A program made the position numbers and the translations under genes. A DNA stretch of 64,000 bases. Origin: Clostridium fessum. Lineage in GTDB: Bacteria; Bacillota; Clostridia; Lachnospirales; Lachnospiraceae. How positions within the stretch are numbered: position 1 is the first letter of the stretch; every line of letters begins with the position of its first letter. The stretch lies in the NCBI RefSeq assembly GCF_003024715.1, contig NZ_PYLO01000003.1, forward strand, positions 124,001-188,000, in the 5' to 3' direction. Shown here in pieces: positions 1-9,182 of this stretch. A model generated the notes under the pieces. The model worked only from the letters and a program-made list of their open reading frames with translations. It was not told the DNA's origin and searched no databases.

Positions 1-1487
1 CTGCAATTCCGGATGTCGCCGCCATGCTGGAAAACGGCTATCCTGATTCCACCGTGACCCGCGACCTGGATTCTCTTTCTTTGAATATACCAGATATCAA
101 TGTCATCCTCATCAGTGATAAAAACGGACTGCGCTTTTACCACACGAACCGTCTGAAAACCGGCGATTCCTACGTGGCAGGTGACGAGGACGCTATTCTG
201 GCAGGAAGCGATCCATATATCACAACCGGCTACGGCACGCACGGCATGCAGCGGCGCGCCTTTCACGCAGTAAAAAACAGCGACGGAGAGATCGTCGGTT
301 TTGTGATGGTTTCCCTGTTCACCGCTACTCTGTCAGCCCAGCACCGCAGTCTGCTGTTCTTTTATATAATTATATTCCTGATCATGATGATCGTCAGCAT
401 TTCCCTGACGCACACAATGTTCTCCCTGCTGCGCGACTCCCTGTTGGGATATGACCCGGAAGAACTCGTCAATATTTATACCCGCCAGGATGAGGTCATG
501 AATATGATCGACGAGGGACTTGCCGCAACCGATCTGGACGGCAGAATTCTCTTTGCCAACCAGAAAGTTTCCACGATACTCGGTCGTCCTGCAAACGAAC
601 CTCCGCTCACCCACTTAACGATTCAGGAATTGTTTCCACAGACCTCATTCGATCAGGTCATAAAAACCGGCGAAAGTGTAACGCACGAGAGCATCAGCTT
701 CGCCGGACGCCAGCTCATCGTCAAGGAGGTGCCGATCCATGGACGCGGTAAACAGGCGCGCCGAGGTGTCCTGATCGTTTTATTTGACCGCACCGACCTC
801 CTGCGTCTCTCCGACGAGCTTTCCGGCGCCCACAATATGTTGGACACGCTGCGCGCGTTCAACCATGAATTTTTAAATAAGCTGCACATCATTCTCGGCT
901 ACCTACAGACCGGGGAGATTCAGCAGGCGATGAATTTTATCACCAACAGCAGCCTTGTCTCCAGCCAGTCCGTCCGTGAGACAGCCAACTGCATCCGCGT
1001 TCCGAAAATCTGTGCGCTTGTGATCGGGAAAATGATGCACGCCGCCGAGCTTGGCATCCGCCTGCAGGTCAGCGCCGACAGCACCTGCCGCGACCATGAT
1101 CTGCTGATCCCGGTGGAAGGATTTGTCACCATTCTCGGCAATCTGATGGAAAATGCCATTGAAGAGCTAAGCCACGATCACACCGCCAGTCCGGATGTCA
1201 TTAACGCATCTGAAAGCCCGCGCGAGATCCACATCGGCATCTACTGCCGCCCAGACGTCAACATCATCACCTGCGAGGACACCGGGCACGGCATACAGCC
1301 GGAGCTGCTCGATCATATTTTCGAAAAAGGTGTTTCCTCCAAGGGCGAGAACCGCGGAACCGGGCTTTTCCTGGTTCATGAGCTGATGGAGGAGTACGGC
1401 GGAACCATCGATATTGACACAGAGCCTGGCGAGGGCACCTGCTTCACCCTGACATTTACCCGAAAGGAGACAGAATCTAATGTATAA
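1..1487 (+). CDS. CitA/DcuS-family sensor histidine kinase, 5' end missing
   Basis: Membrane sensor kinase that should phosphorylate the regulator encoded next. The frame is open to the window edge (in frame from base 3), so the N-terminus with the first membrane segment is missing. Counting from the first ATG at base 24: the tail of an extracellular Cache/PAS sensor (about 1-105), a membrane segment (about 109-130), a cytoplasmic PAS domain (about 150-260), the phospho-acceptor box HEFLNKLH with H281, and an ATPase domain with DTGHGI and a late GTGLFLVHELMEEYGG motif. The H-box and double-PAS layout are typical of CitA/DcuS/DpiB kinases for di- and tricarboxylates; the ligand cannot be read from this sequence. 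It overlaps the regulator gene by 8 bp, so the two are co-translated. Confident of family, not of ligand. Confidence 0.9.
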   Translation, partial: AIPDVAAMLENGYPDSTVTRDLDSLSLNIPDINVILISDKNGLRFYHTNRLKTGDSYVAGDEDAILAGSDPYITTGYGTHGMQRRAFHAVKNSDGEIVGFVMVSLFTATLSAQHRSLLFFYIIIFLIMMIVSISLTHTMFSLLRDSLLGYDPEELVNIYTRQDEVMNMIDEGLAATDLDGRILFANQKVSTILGRPANEPPLTHLTIQELFPQTSFDQVIKTGESVTHESISFAGRQLIVKEVPIHGRGKQARRGVLIVLFDRTDLLRLSDELSGAHNMLDTLRAFNHEFLNKLHIILGYLQTGEIQQAMNFITNSSLVSSQSVRETANCIRVPKICALVIGKMMHAAELGIRLQVSADSTCRDHDLLIPVEGFVTILGNLMENAIEELSHDHTASPDVINASESPREIHIGIYCRPDVNIITCEDTGHGIQPELLDHIFEKGVSSKGENRGTGLFLVHELMEEYGGTIDIDTEPGEGTCFTLTFTRKETESNV

Positions 1488-2175
1488 AGTCATTATTATA
1501 GAAGATGATCCGATGGTTGCATCCATCAATAAACAGTATGTCGAGCTGACCTCCTCTTTTCACGTGGAGGCAACTTTCAAAAACGGCATCCTTGCCCTGC
1601 AGTATCTGCAGAACTGCACGGTTGACCTGATTATTCTCGACTACTACACGCCTCAGATGAACGGTGACGAATTTATCGACCAGCTCCACGCGGCTGGCAT
1701 GACCCCTGCGATCATCATGGTAACCTCTGCCAACGACGCAGAGACCGTCCGCCGGCTTATATCCCGCGGCGTCACCGATTATCTCGTCAAACCATTTGAA
1801 TATGACCGTTTCAAAGCTGCCCTGGAACGATTTGTGAAACGTCAGGAGGAATTGAAAACATCGGCGTCCGCTTCTGACCTGGGACAGGCGGAGATCGACC
1901 GCCTCTTCTCCGTCCCGGATGTCTCCTCCCAGAGCGCTCCGCTGACAAAGGGCCTAAATGAACGCACCCTTGGACTGATCCGTCTCTTTCTCTCCGAACA
2001 TCCGGAGGAGGTCTGGTCCAGCGAACAGATTTCGGAACAGGTTCATTTGTCCCGTATTACAGTCCGGCGGTACTTAAATTACCTGGTTGAAACCAACGAA
2101 CTGGTCAGCATGATCGATTACCAGACCGGTGGACGCCCTTCTATTAAGTATAGATATTCCGTAACTGTTCAGTAG
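1480..2175 (+). CDS. CitB/DcuR-family response regulator with repeat-derived C-terminus
   Basis: DNA-binding partner of the upstream kinase. The receiver domain covers residues 1-120, with the acidic pair E8-D9, phospho-acceptor D54 (LIILDYYTPQ), a T/S switch residue and the YLVKPF lysine. A linker and a C-terminal winged-helix (about 160-225) follow, as in the CitB/DpiA/DcuR group. The last four residues and the stop codon lie inside a 133-bp repeat copy starting at base 2161. Removing the repeat and one copy of the flanking GATATTCC restores an ending of Ser-Gly-Lys-stop, so the insertion replaced two native residues with four. The helix-turn-helix is intact and the protein is probably functional. 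The likely target is the gltS promoter downstream. Confidence 0.92.
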   Translation: MYKVIIIEDDPMVASINKQYVELTSSFHVEATFKNGILALQYLQNCTVDLIILDYYTPQMNGDEFIDQLHAAGMTPAIIMVTSANDAETVRRLISRGVTDYLVKPFEYDRFKAALERFVKRQEELKTSASASDLGQAEIDRLFSVPDVSSQSAPLTKGLNERTLGLIRLFLSEHPEEVWSSEQISEQVHLSRITVRRYLNYLVETNELVSMIDYQTGGRPSIKYRYSVTVQ

Positions 2176-2293
2176 GTCTGCGCATTTACTGCGCTGACCG
2201 TACGAAAACATGGGCCAGCAGGCAAAAATCCCATTGCCGCAGGCAATTTTTAATGGATTTTTGCGCGTGACTGTGAAGGTACTGAACAGTTAC
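2161..2293 (-). repeat. 133-bp inverted-repeat element, subfamily A copy 1 (A1)
   Basis: Complete copy. Ends are a perfect 14-bp inverted repeat (GTAACTGTTCAGTA and its complement). It is flanked directly by GATATTCC on both sides (2153-2160 and 2294-2301), an exact 8-bp target duplication. It lies in the opposite orientation to copy A2 at 49424 and is nearly identical to it. Its left end overlaps the end of the response regulator gene. Confidence 0.93.
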
Positions 2294-2466
2294 GATATTC
2301 CGGAAAATAAGAGCCACTTCGTTTTCCAGCAATCTTCAGGTTTTTCCTGCCTGTTCGCGGCTGCAGCTGTACAGATTCATCATAGAACCGTATCTATACT
2401 GCAGTCGCTTTCTTATAGTCATTTTTATTTACAATACTTACAAAACTGTATTTAAAATTACATAAA

Positions 2467-2495
2467 TTGACTTCCCTTTTTCAATCTTATAAACT
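2467..2495 (+). promoter_or_regulatory. Candidate promoter of gltS
   Basis: TTGACT, 17-bp spacer, TAAACT, ending about 50 bp before the gltS start. The AT-rich stretch just upstream (2429-2463) carries spaced TTACAA/TTACAA/TTACAT motifs that could bind the CitB-type regulator; this binding is inference only. The rest of 2302-2466 shows no gene. Confidence 0.55.
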
Positions 2496-2545
2496 GTTTA
2501 TAAAAGAAATAAACAAATTCTTAAAAAAGAATGGAGGGAAGTTCT

Positions 2546-3799
2546 ATGTTAGAACACATTATGGGATACTTTGGAACTTACACACCGGCAGCGGACGGTG
2601 CCATCGCAACATTCCAGTTTGAGTATCTGACCACACTTGGTTTCGCAGCCATCGTTATCTTCTTAGGACGCGCGATTGTCGCTCACAGCGCCCTGCTCAG
2701 AAAATATGCTATACCGGCTCCGGTTATTTCCGGTATCATCTTTTCTGTTGTTGTATCTATCATCAAGGGTTCCGGAATCATCGGTTTTTCCTTTGATGCA
2801 AAAATCGTAAAAGACTTATGCCAGAACTTATTCTTCCTGTGCGTAGGTTTCGGCTTCAGCTACAAGATGTTAAAGCACGCAGGCGGAAAGCTTTGTATCG
2901 CAATCGCAGTTGCAGCCTGTGTCCTGATTACCTTACAGGATGTCGTTGGTTACCTGGTAGGCAGCGCCATCGGTCTTCATCCGCTTCTGGCTCTGCAGTG
3001 TTCTTCCTCAGCTATGTCCGGCGGTGTTGGTACTGCTTCTGCATTTGGTCCTATCTTCGAGAACATGGGTGCTCCGGATGCAACCACAGTCGGTGTAGCA
3101 GCCGGTACTATGGGCAACATCATGGGTTCCTTAATCGGTGGTCCGGTTGCAGCTTTCCTGATTTCCCGTCACGGTCTGAAATCTGACCCGAACGACAGAC
3201 CGGAATCCGCAAAAGCAGGTTCAGCAGCTGTTCTTAACAACACCCGTATGATCAAAGCATTTGCCCTGTCTCTGCTTGTAGCAGCACTTGGTATGCCGAT
3301 CTACTGCCTGTTAGACAACATCCCGATGATCGAGATGCCGAAATTCATCGGCTGTCTGTTCGCAGGTGCTATCGCAAGAAACATCATGGATGCAGCTGGT
3401 ATCGAATTCCCGGTTCCGGAGATCGACGCTATCGAGCATATGTTCCTGGAACTCTACCTGGCACTGGTTCTGATGACCATCGATATCACAAAGCTAGCTC
3501 CGGTAGCTGGTCAGATGGGTATCATCCTCCTTGCGCAGGCTATCCTGATGGCACTCTTTGCAATCTTCGTATCCTTCAACGTATTTGGCCGCGATTACGG
3601 TGCAGCTGTTATGGCAGCTGGTAACTGTGGATGGGGCTGTGGTTCAGGTCCGAACGCAGTAGCAAACGAGAAAGCCGTTATGGATCAGTATGGATGGCAC
3701 ACCGTTGCTTGGGTTCTGTATCCGTCCTTCGCAGTTATCATCGACGATATTTACAACCCGATTTTCCTTTCCATCTTCTCCAGCCTGATTACAAAATAA
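2546..3799 (+). CDS. gltS: Sodium/glutamate symporter (GltS/ESS family)
   Basis: Membrane carrier of 417 residues that in this family imports glutamate with sodium. The protein is almost entirely hydrophobic segments. The paired SSSAMSGGVGTASAFG region (about 155-170) and GNCGWGCGSGPNAVANE (about 360-376) correspond to the two re-entrant glycine-rich loops of the family. The ATG at 2546 is chosen because GGAGGG lies 8 bp upstream; an in-frame ATG at 2531 overlaps that ribosome binding site. It follows a two-component system and precedes a solute receptor, which suggests regulated uptake of glutamate or a related acid. The GltS family is clear; the exact substrate is inferred from the family. 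Confidence 0.9.
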   Translation: MLEHIMGYFGTYTPAADGAIATFQFEYLTTLGFAAIVIFLGRAIVAHSALLRKYAIPAPVISGIIFSVVVSIIKGSGIIGFSFDAKIVKDLCQNLFFLCVGFGFSYKMLKHAGGKLCIAIAVAACVLITLQDVVGYLVGSAIGLHPLLALQCSSSAMSGGVGTASAFGPIFENMGAPDATTVGVAAGTMGNIMGSLIGGPVAAFLISRHGLKSDPNDRPESAKAGSAAVLNNTRMIKAFALSLLVAALGMPIYCLLDNIPMIEMPKFIGCLFAGAIARNIMDAAGIEFPVPEIDAIEHMFLELYLALVLMTIDITKLAPVAGQMGIILLAQAILMALFAIFVSFNVFGRDYGAAVMAAGNCGWGCGSGPNAVANEKAVMDQYGWHTVAWVLYPSFAVIIDDIYNPIFLSIFSSLITK

Positions 3800-3886
3800 T
3801 CACTGAGACGAGATAGGAACACTTCATATAAGACATCTTTTATATAACAACATACCTAAAGCTCAATTGAAAATGTAACCTGAAAG

Positions 3887-3928
3887 AAGAGCGTCCGGTT
3901 CCCCCACATAAACCGGACGCTCTTTTTT
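3887..3928 (+). terminator. Rho-independent terminator of gltS
   Basis: Perfect 14-bp stem (AAGAGCGTCCGGTT with its complement) with a 10-base loop, followed by a T run. Repeat copy B1 begins at the very next base. Confidence 0.92.
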
Positions 3929-4061
3929 GTTACTGTTCACGCATACGTGCCCAGTAACGGAATTTGCCGTGGCTTCGCATTTAAATACGGCAAATTCCTG
4001 CTGCCACCACGTTTTCTTACGGCACTTTCGGTTCCAAAAGTGCCTACCTGTGAACAGTTAC
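3929..4061 (+). repeat. 133-bp inverted-repeat element, subfamily B copy 1 (B1)
   Basis: Complete copy with ends GTTACTGTTCAC and GTGAACAGTTAC (12-bp inverted repeat, one mismatch). Internal hairpin 1 has a perfect 12-bp stem (GGAATTTGCCGT, element positions 31-42 with 59-70). Hairpin 2 has a perfect 8-bp stem (GGCACTTT, 93-100 with 109-116). It starts directly at the end of the gltS terminator T run. No clear target duplication remains here. It differs from B2 at only about three positions. Confidence 0.93.
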
Positions 4062-4086
4062 ATTTATATTTTCCTCTTCCTTGGTC

Positions 4087-4116
4087 TTGTCTTATCACTG
4101 TTTTTTATGTTATACT
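4087..4116 (+). promoter_or_regulatory. Candidate promoter of the TAXI receptor gene
   Basis: TTGTCT, 18-bp spacer, TATACT. It gives a leader of about 90 bases that contains a weak stem with GCAGC/GCTGC arms and a run of seven T (about 4151-4182). That could be a weak attenuator, but the stem is only 5-6 bp. The interval 3800-4213 otherwise holds only the terminator and repeat B1. Confidence 0.45.
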
Positions 4117-4213
4117 TTTATAGAGTTTTAATATTCTTTTAATCGCTAAGGCAGCATTCGACAGAACCGCTGCGTTTTTTTATATACTGATAAACTACGA
4201 AAAGGTGAGATCT

Positions 4214-5236
4214 ATGAAAATAAAAAAACTAGTAAAATTGGCACCAATGATGCTTCTTACCTTCCTGCTCGGACTTTCCGGCTGTTCCGGCAGCACCTCC
4301 GCAGATGCGCGGGTCAACGACCATCCCAACGAAGCAGACGAAGAGCTGCACGTTCTGACCATCGGAACTGCCGACAGCGGCGGAACCATGTACCCGGTTG
4401 GCAGTGCCATCGCCTCTGTTTTAAGCGGACATGATGAACAGCTCAAGGTCAATTTAAGCGCCTCCAACGGTTCCTACACGAACGTGGAAAATATCAAAAA
4501 CGGACAATTTGATATGGGACTGGTCAGCGGCGATGTGGCATTTTCCGCCTATCAGGGAACGGACGAATTTTCCGGTCATCCGGTCGAATCCCTGCGGGCG
4601 ATCGGGGCCGTCTATTCAAGCCTGTCCACCTGGATGGCGCCGGAATCCGAGCATATCTCCTACGTTCATGAACTCGCCGGACACCACATTGCCGTCGGAC
4701 CAGAAGGATCCACCACGGAGCTTTCCGCCCGCACCGCTCTCAAGGCAGCCGGGCTCAATATTGCCAACACTGCCCTTGAAAACTACAGCTTCTCCGCCAG
4801 CGTGGACTCTGTCTTAAACGGTAAACTCGACGCCGTCCACAGCTTCGCCGGAATCCCAGTCCACAGCCTGACCGACCTGGCCAGCCAGACGCCCTGCCGC
4901 CTGCTGGAGTACACTGACGAAGAACTGCAAAAAATTCTTGCAGCCAGCCCCTTCTACGTCCGCGCCACCGTCCCAGCCGGTACCTATCCGGGACAAACCG
5001 AGACACTGAAAACCTTCGGAATCAAATGCCTTCTCTGCGTGGACGCATCCATGGACGAAAAGCTGGTCTACACCATCACCAAGATTCTCGACGAATCCCG
5101 TGAAGAACTGATCAGCGCCCACCCCTCCTTAAGTAACTTATCTGATCCGGAATATATATGCAGCCAGCTTCCTATTCCGCTGCATCCGGGAGCTGAGAAA
5201 TATTATACGGAACAGGGGCTGTTGAAAACAGAGTAA
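4214..5236 (+). CDS. TAXI-type TRAP solute-binding lipoprotein without transporter subunits
   Basis: Extracytoplasmic binding protein of 340 residues. The N-terminus is a lipoprotein signal with lipobox LSGC (Cys about 25). The TAXI-family signature follows at about 52-70 (IGTADSGGTMYPVGSAIA), with NIKNGQFDMGLVSGD in the next part of the fold. ATG 4214 is preferred over the in-frame GTG at 4205 because AAAGGTGAG sits just upstream. TAXI receptors normally deliver ligand to a fused DctQM membrane protein; none is encoded nearby. Some characterised TAXI receptors bind glutamate or glutamine, which fits the gltS neighbour. It may feed another TRAP system or present ligand to the sensor kinase; both are inference. 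Confidence 0.88.
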   Translation: MKIKKLVKLAPMMLLTFLLGLSGCSGSTSADARVNDHPNEADEELHVLTIGTADSGGTMYPVGSAIASVLSGHDEQLKVNLSASNGSYTNVENIKNGQFDMGLVSGDVAFSAYQGTDEFSGHPVESLRAIGAVYSSLSTWMAPESEHISYVHELAGHHIAVGPEGSTTELSARTALKAAGLNIANTALENYSFSASVDSVLNGKLDAVHSFAGIPVHSLTDLASQTPCRLLEYTDEELQKILAASPFYVRATVPAGTYPGQTETLKTFGIKCLLCVDASMDEKLVYTITKILDESREELISAHPSLSNLSDPEYICSQLPIPLHPGAEKYYTEQGLLKTE

Positions 5237-5300
5237 CATGATAGCAAACAAAAACAGATAACACCCAAAACCTGGCGCATGGACAAATTTTCCTAAGACA

Positions 5301-5340
5301 AAAAAGCCAGGGCTGCAGCATTCCGCAGTCCTGGCTTTTT
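5301..5340. terminator. Bidirectional terminator between the TAXI gene and ribH
   Basis: An 11-bp outer stem (AAAAAGCCAGG pairing with CCTGGCTTTTT allowing for the inner loop) plus an inner CTGC/GCAG stem. T runs lie on both strands, serving the converging TAXI and riboflavin transcripts. Confidence 0.9.
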
Positions 5341-5364
5341 CGATGCCCGATTACCTGATTATTT

Positions 5365-5835
5365 TTACTTCCGGATCTCCCGCAGCAAATTCACCATCTC
5401 GATTGCTCCCGTCGCGCAGTCAAATCCCTTATTTCCGCTCTTTGTTCCCGCTCTCTCGATCGCCTGCTCGATCGTATCCGTCGTCAGCACACCGAACATA
5501 ACCGGCACGCTGCTTGCCAGAGAAACCTGTGCGATTCCTTTCGAAACCTCGCTGCACACATAATCATAATGGCTTGTGCTTCCACGGATAACTGCACCCA
5601 CGCAGATCACCGCATCATACTTTCCGCACTTCGCCATCTCCGACGCAATCAGCGGAATCTCAAAAGCACCTGGAACCCACGCAACATCTACATCCTCCTC
5701 CGAGACATTGTGACGGCGCAGCGCATCCTGCGCGCCTGCAACCAGTTTCGAGGTGATAAACTCATTGAATCGTGCCGCCACAATTCCGATCCTCATATTA
5801 TTTTCCGCTACTACGTTTCCTTCAAATGTACGCAT
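5365..5835 (-). CDS. ribH: 6,7-dimethyl-8-ribityllumazine synthase
   Basis: Cytoplasmic enzyme that condenses 5-amino-6-ribitylaminouracil with 3,4-dihydroxybutanone 4-phosphate to form lumazine, the penultimate step of riboflavin synthesis; it forms large shells in this family. The 156 residues match the usual length. Visible motifs: RFNEFIT, the phosphate-binding [14 protein letters not shown], and [11 protein letters not shown]. The third in-frame ATG (5835) is used because AAGGATGG lies 6-7 bp upstream; two earlier ATGs would add 13 atypical residues. Last gene of the rib operon, 44 bp after ribBA, ending just before the shared terminator. Confidence 0.97.
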   Translation of the reverse strand: MRTFEGNVVAENNMRIGIVAARFNEFITSKLVAGAQDALRRHNVSEEDVDVAWVPGAFEIPLIASEMAKCGKYDAVICVGAVIRGSTSHYDYVCSEVSKGIAQVSLASSVPVMFGVLTTDTIEQAIERAGTKSGNKGFDCATGAIEMVNLLREIRK

Positions 5836-5879
5836 AAGTACCATCCTTTCCGACGATCTATTTTCGCCTGTCACTTTTT

Positions 5880-7082
5880 CTATTTAAAATTCAAAATATG
5901 TCCCATCCGCGCCTGCTTCGTTTTCAGGTAAAATCCATCATACGGCGTCGCCTCCATCTGAATCGGCACGCGCTCTTTGATTTCCATGCCAAAATCCGAA
6001 AGCTGATATACCTTATCAGGGTTATTGGTCAAAAGACGAAGCGTCTTGATTCCCAGATCCTTTAAAATCTGCGCCCCAATGTAGTATTCCCGCAGATCGC
6101 CTTTAAATCCCAGCGCCAGGTTCGCATCCAGCGTATCCATGCCGCCATCCTGCAGCTTGTAGGCGCGCAACTTATTTAAAAGCCCGATGCCGCGTCCCTC
6201 CTGCCGCATATAAAGGAGAACGCCTCGTCCCTCTTTCTCAATCTGGGTCATCGCCGACGCAAGCTGCTGTCCACAGTCGCACCGCAGGGAACCAAATGCA
6301 TCGCCGGTCAGGCACTCCGAATGCACGCGGCAGAGTACATCTTTCCCATCTCCGATATCGCCCTTGACGAGTGCCACATGGTGTTCTCCATTTAAGAGAT
6401 TCAGGTAGCCATACGCGCGGAATTCGCCATATTTCGTCGGCATCCGCGTCTCTGCCACACACTCGACCAGTTTTTCATGTCTCTTGCGGTACTCCTGCAG
6501 CTGTTTAATGGAAATCATCGCCAGCCCCCATTGTTCTGCCATCGCAAATAATTCTTCCGACCGCATCATCGTTCCATCCTCGCGCATAATCTCGCAGCAC
6601 AGACCGCATTCCGGCAGCCCTGCAAGCCGCATCAGATCTACCGTCGCCTCTGTGTGGCCGTTGCGCTCCAGAATGCCGTTTTTCTTCGCCATCAGCGGAA
6701 ACATATGTCCCGGGCGGCGGAAATCCTCCGGCTTTGTGTCCGGATCGACACACGCACGCGCCGTAATACCGCGCTCCTCAGCGGAAATGCCGGTGGTCGT
6801 CGTTTTATGGTCGATCGATACGGTAAACGCCGTCTCATGGTTATCCGTGTTATCCATCACCATCTGTGGGAATTGCAGCTTCCGGCAGATTTCTGCGCTC
6901 ATCGGCATACAGATTAAGCCCTTCGCATGCGTCGCCATGAAATTGACATTTTCTGTCGTGGCAAAACTTGCCGCGCAGATAAGATCGCCTTCGTTTTCGC
7001 GATCCTCGTCATCCGTAACCAGGATTAAATGTCCCTGTTTCAGCTCGTCCAGAGCCTTTTCAACTGTATCAAACTGCTTCAT
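5880..7082 (-). CDS. ribBA: Bifunctional 3,4-DHBP synthase / GTP cyclohydrolase II
   Basis: Supplies both precursors of riboflavin. Residues 1-200 are the dihydroxybutanone-phosphate synthase, with the acidic metal site [11 protein letters not shown] and GHTEATVDL. Residues about 205-397 are GTP cyclohydrolase II, with the zinc cysteines in [18 protein letters not shown] and the RQEGRGIGL motif. The 400 residues match normal RibBA length and both active sites look complete. It sits 15 bp behind ribE and 44 bp ahead of ribH in one transcript under the FMN riboswitch. Confidence 0.97.
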   Translation of the reverse strand: MKQFDTVEKALDELKQGHLILVTDDEDRENEGDLICAASFATTENVNFMATHAKGLICMPMSAEICRKLQFPQMVMDNTDNHETAFTVSIDHKTTTTGISAEERGITARACVDPDTKPEDFRRPGHMFPLMAKKNGILERNGHTEATVDLMRLAGLPECGLCCEIMREDGTMMRSEELFAMAEQWGLAMISIKQLQEYRKRHEKLVECVAETRMPTKYGEFRAYGYLNLLNGEHHVALVKGDIGDGKDVLCRVHSECLTGDAFGSLRCDCGQQLASAMTQIEKEGRGVLLYMRQEGRGIGLLNKLRAYKLQDGGMDTLDANLALGFKGDLREYYIGAQILKDLGIKTLRLLTNNPDKVYQLSDFGMEIKERVPIQMEATPYDGFYLKTKQARMGHILNFK

Positions 7083-7097
7083 TGTTCTCCTCCTCTA

Positions 7098-7745
7098 TTA
7101 AAATCCATACCGCTGCAGAAATTCTCTTGTCATGCCCTTTCCTGCCTTATCCTCTTCTTCCACTCCTATCAGCTTCGCCACATACTTTCCAATGCAGTCA
7201 TTTTCCAGATTGACGATATCGCCTGCCCGCTTAAACGCTAGCGCTGTCTCCTGCAGCGTATGCGGGATGATGGAAACGGAAAATGATACGTGATCCACCC
7301 GTGCGACCGTCAGGCTGATTCCGTCGATCGCGATCGATCCTTTTTCCACAATCAGCCGCAGAATCGGTTCTGGGGCCTGAATCGTATACCAGACGGCATT
7401 TCCATCCCGGCGCACATCCCGGATGGTTCCGGTTCCGTCGATGTGACCGGAGACGATATGTCCGCCAAACCGTCCGCCCGCCAGCATCGCCCGCTCCAGA
7501 TTGACCGGGCTTTTGACGCCCAGCGCCCCCAGGGACGAACGGTTCAGCGTCTCATGCATCACATCCGCACAGAAATAATCTCTCCCAAATGACGTGACCG
7601 TCAGACACACACCGTTGACCGCAATGCTGTCACCCAGATGGACATCCGAGAGCACCTTGGACGCCGCAACCGTCAGCCGTGCCGATACCGCCTGACGCTC
7701 AATCGCGCGGATCCTTCCCACTTCCTCTATGATTCCTGTGAACAT
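7098..7745 (-). CDS. ribE: Riboflavin synthase, alpha chain
   Basis: Catalyses dismutation of two lumazine molecules to riboflavin. The 215-residue protein has two tandem lumazine-binding barrels: the first starts MFTGIIEEVG with GDSIAVNGVCLTV, and the second contains GGHIVSGHIDGTG and GSIAIDGISLTV. The conserved N-terminal MFTG fixes the start. Second gene of the operon, 47 bp after ribD. Confidence 0.96.
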   Translation of the reverse strand: MFTGIIEEVGRIRAIERQAVSARLTVAASKVLSDVHLGDSIAVNGVCLTVTSFGRDYFCADVMHETLNRSSLGALGVKSPVNLERAMLAGGRFGGHIVSGHIDGTGTIRDVRRDGNAVWYTIQAPEPILRLIVEKGSIAIDGISLTVARVDHVSFSVSIIPHTLQETALAFKRAGDIVNLENDCIGKYVAKLIGVEEEDKAGKGMTREFLQRYGF

Positions 7746-7792
7746 CTTTTCTCCTTTTCAAATCAGCGATTTTTTCCCGTTCTAACACCGCC

Positions 7793-8935
7793 TCATGCAT
7801 CTCGACCGGACACTTCATATTCCAGCAGCAGATCCTCTCCCAGCCACACTGCCTCCGGCTTTTTAAGAAGAAATGCCTCCGGCGGCGCATCCACGCCGGT
7901 TCCCCTCACCGGGGTCGGGGCGCCTGCACCTCCGAAAATCTTCGGAGCAATGTACGCCTGCACCCGGTTCACAAGCCCTGCCTTTAAAAACGACCATGCC
8001 AGCGTCCCGCCGCTCTCGACCATCACGCTGTCCACTTTCTCCTCGCCCAGCCGCTGCATCATCGCCTGCAAATCCAGTTCTCCCTCTTTTGCCGGGACAC
8101 TTAAAACACGACAGCCGGCGTCCTCATATGCTTTCTTCCTTCCGGCATCCGATACCGCCGTCACAATCCAGGTCGGTGTCTCCCGCGCGGTCTGTACCAC
8201 GGTCGATGAAAGCGGTGTCCGAAGCTTCGTATCTGCAATCACCCGGATCGGATTTTTTCCTCCCGGAATCCGGCAGGTCAGCTGCGGATTGTCCGCCAGC
8301 ACCGTCGAAACGCCAGTCAGAATCGCCATATAACGCCCGCGGTCCTCATGCACCCGCTTCCGCGCCGCCTCGCCCGTGATCCACTGGGATTTACCCGACA
8401 CCGTCGCTGTCTTTCCGTCGAGTGTCATCGCGTATTTCAGCACCGTAAACGGAAGTTTCGTCCGCATAAAATGGAAGAACACCTCATTCCGCCGTTCACA
8501 CTCCCCGCGTAAAACTCCGGCCACCACTTCCAGCCCTTTTTCCCTCAGAAGCCGGATGCCGCGCCCTGCCACCACCGGATTCGGATCCGTGCAGCCGACA
8601 ATCACGCGCTTCACCCCGGATGCCAGCACCGCTTCCGTACACGGCGGCTGTTTTCCGGTGTGACAGCAGGGTTCCAGCGTCACATACAAATCTGCTCCCG
8701 CCGTCTCTTCGCCCCGCTCTGCCGCATTCTTAAATGCCTCCCGTTCTGCATGAAGCTGTCCATATCGTGTATGATATCCCTCGCCGATGATGTGTCCATC
8801 CTTTACCAGCACCGCGCCGACCATCGGATTCGGATTGACCCATCCGTGCCCTTTTTCTGCCAGTACTAACGCCTGCTTCATATATTCCCGATCCTGTGGC
8901 TGCTCACCGGGAACCTTTACATGGATTCGTTCCAT
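7793..8935 (-). CDS. ribD: Riboflavin deaminase-reductase
   Basis: Bifunctional enzyme for the second and third pathway steps: deamination and side-chain reduction of the pyrimidine intermediate. The deaminase domain (about 1-145) shows the zinc site HAERE and PCCHTGKQPPC; the reductase domain (about 150-365) has GKSQWITGEAAR and VESGGTLAWSFL. ATG 8935 is chosen because AAAGGTGGGG lies 8 bp upstream; an ATG 24 bp earlier has no such site and falls in the terminator flank. First gene of the operon, directly behind the FMN-riboswitch terminator. Confidence 0.96.
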   Translation of the reverse strand: MERIHVKVPGEQPQDREYMKQALVLAEKGHGWVNPNPMVGAVLVKDGHIIGEGYHTRYGQLHAEREAFKNAAERGEETAGADLYVTLEPCCHTGKQPPCTEAVLASGVKRVIVGCTDPNPVVAGRGIRLLREKGLEVVAGVLRGECERRNEVFFHFMRTKLPFTVLKYAMTLDGKTATVSGKSQWITGEAARKRVHEDRGRYMAILTGVSTVLADNPQLTCRIPGGKNPIRVIADTKLRTPLSSTVVQTARETPTWIVTAVSDAGRKKAYEDAGCRVLSVPAKEGELDLQAMMQRLGEEKVDSVMVESGGTLAWSFLKAGLVNRVQAYIAPKIFGGAGAPTPVRGTGVDAPPEAFLLKKPEAVWLGEDLLLEYEVSGRDA

Positions 8936-8956
8936 CTTTTTCCCCACCTTTCCATG

Positions 8957-9005
8957 CAAAAAGCCCTGAAATGTGAAACACTTTTATTTTCACATCTCAG
9001 GGCTT
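8957..9005 (-). terminator. Riboswitch-controlled intrinsic terminator before ribD
   Basis: Long stem (AAGCCCTGA-ATGTGAAA paired with TTTCACAT-TCAGGGCTT, one mismatch) ending in a T run on the minus strand, between the FMN aptamer and the ribD ribosome binding site. This placement is the normal expression platform for transcription-termination FMN riboswitches. Confidence 0.9.
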
Positions 9006-9182
9006 ATAATTTTTATTCCATAACATCTTTTATGATATTAATTATCGTAAATATTTTTTATGCATCCTTTCTCGATGACTTTTCTCCCTCTTTTGCCATA
9101 GCGGTATATATCCGCCATATCCATCATCCGGGGACCTCGTATCTGGAAGCTCTTCGGCACCGCCGTTTTTATTTACGTTTTT

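Noticed and set aside
3927-4142. Plus-strand frames of 70-150 codons in the repeats (also near 10837-11283 and 2210-2455)
   Set aside because: They run through the inverted-repeat elements, have no ribosome binding site and change between copies.
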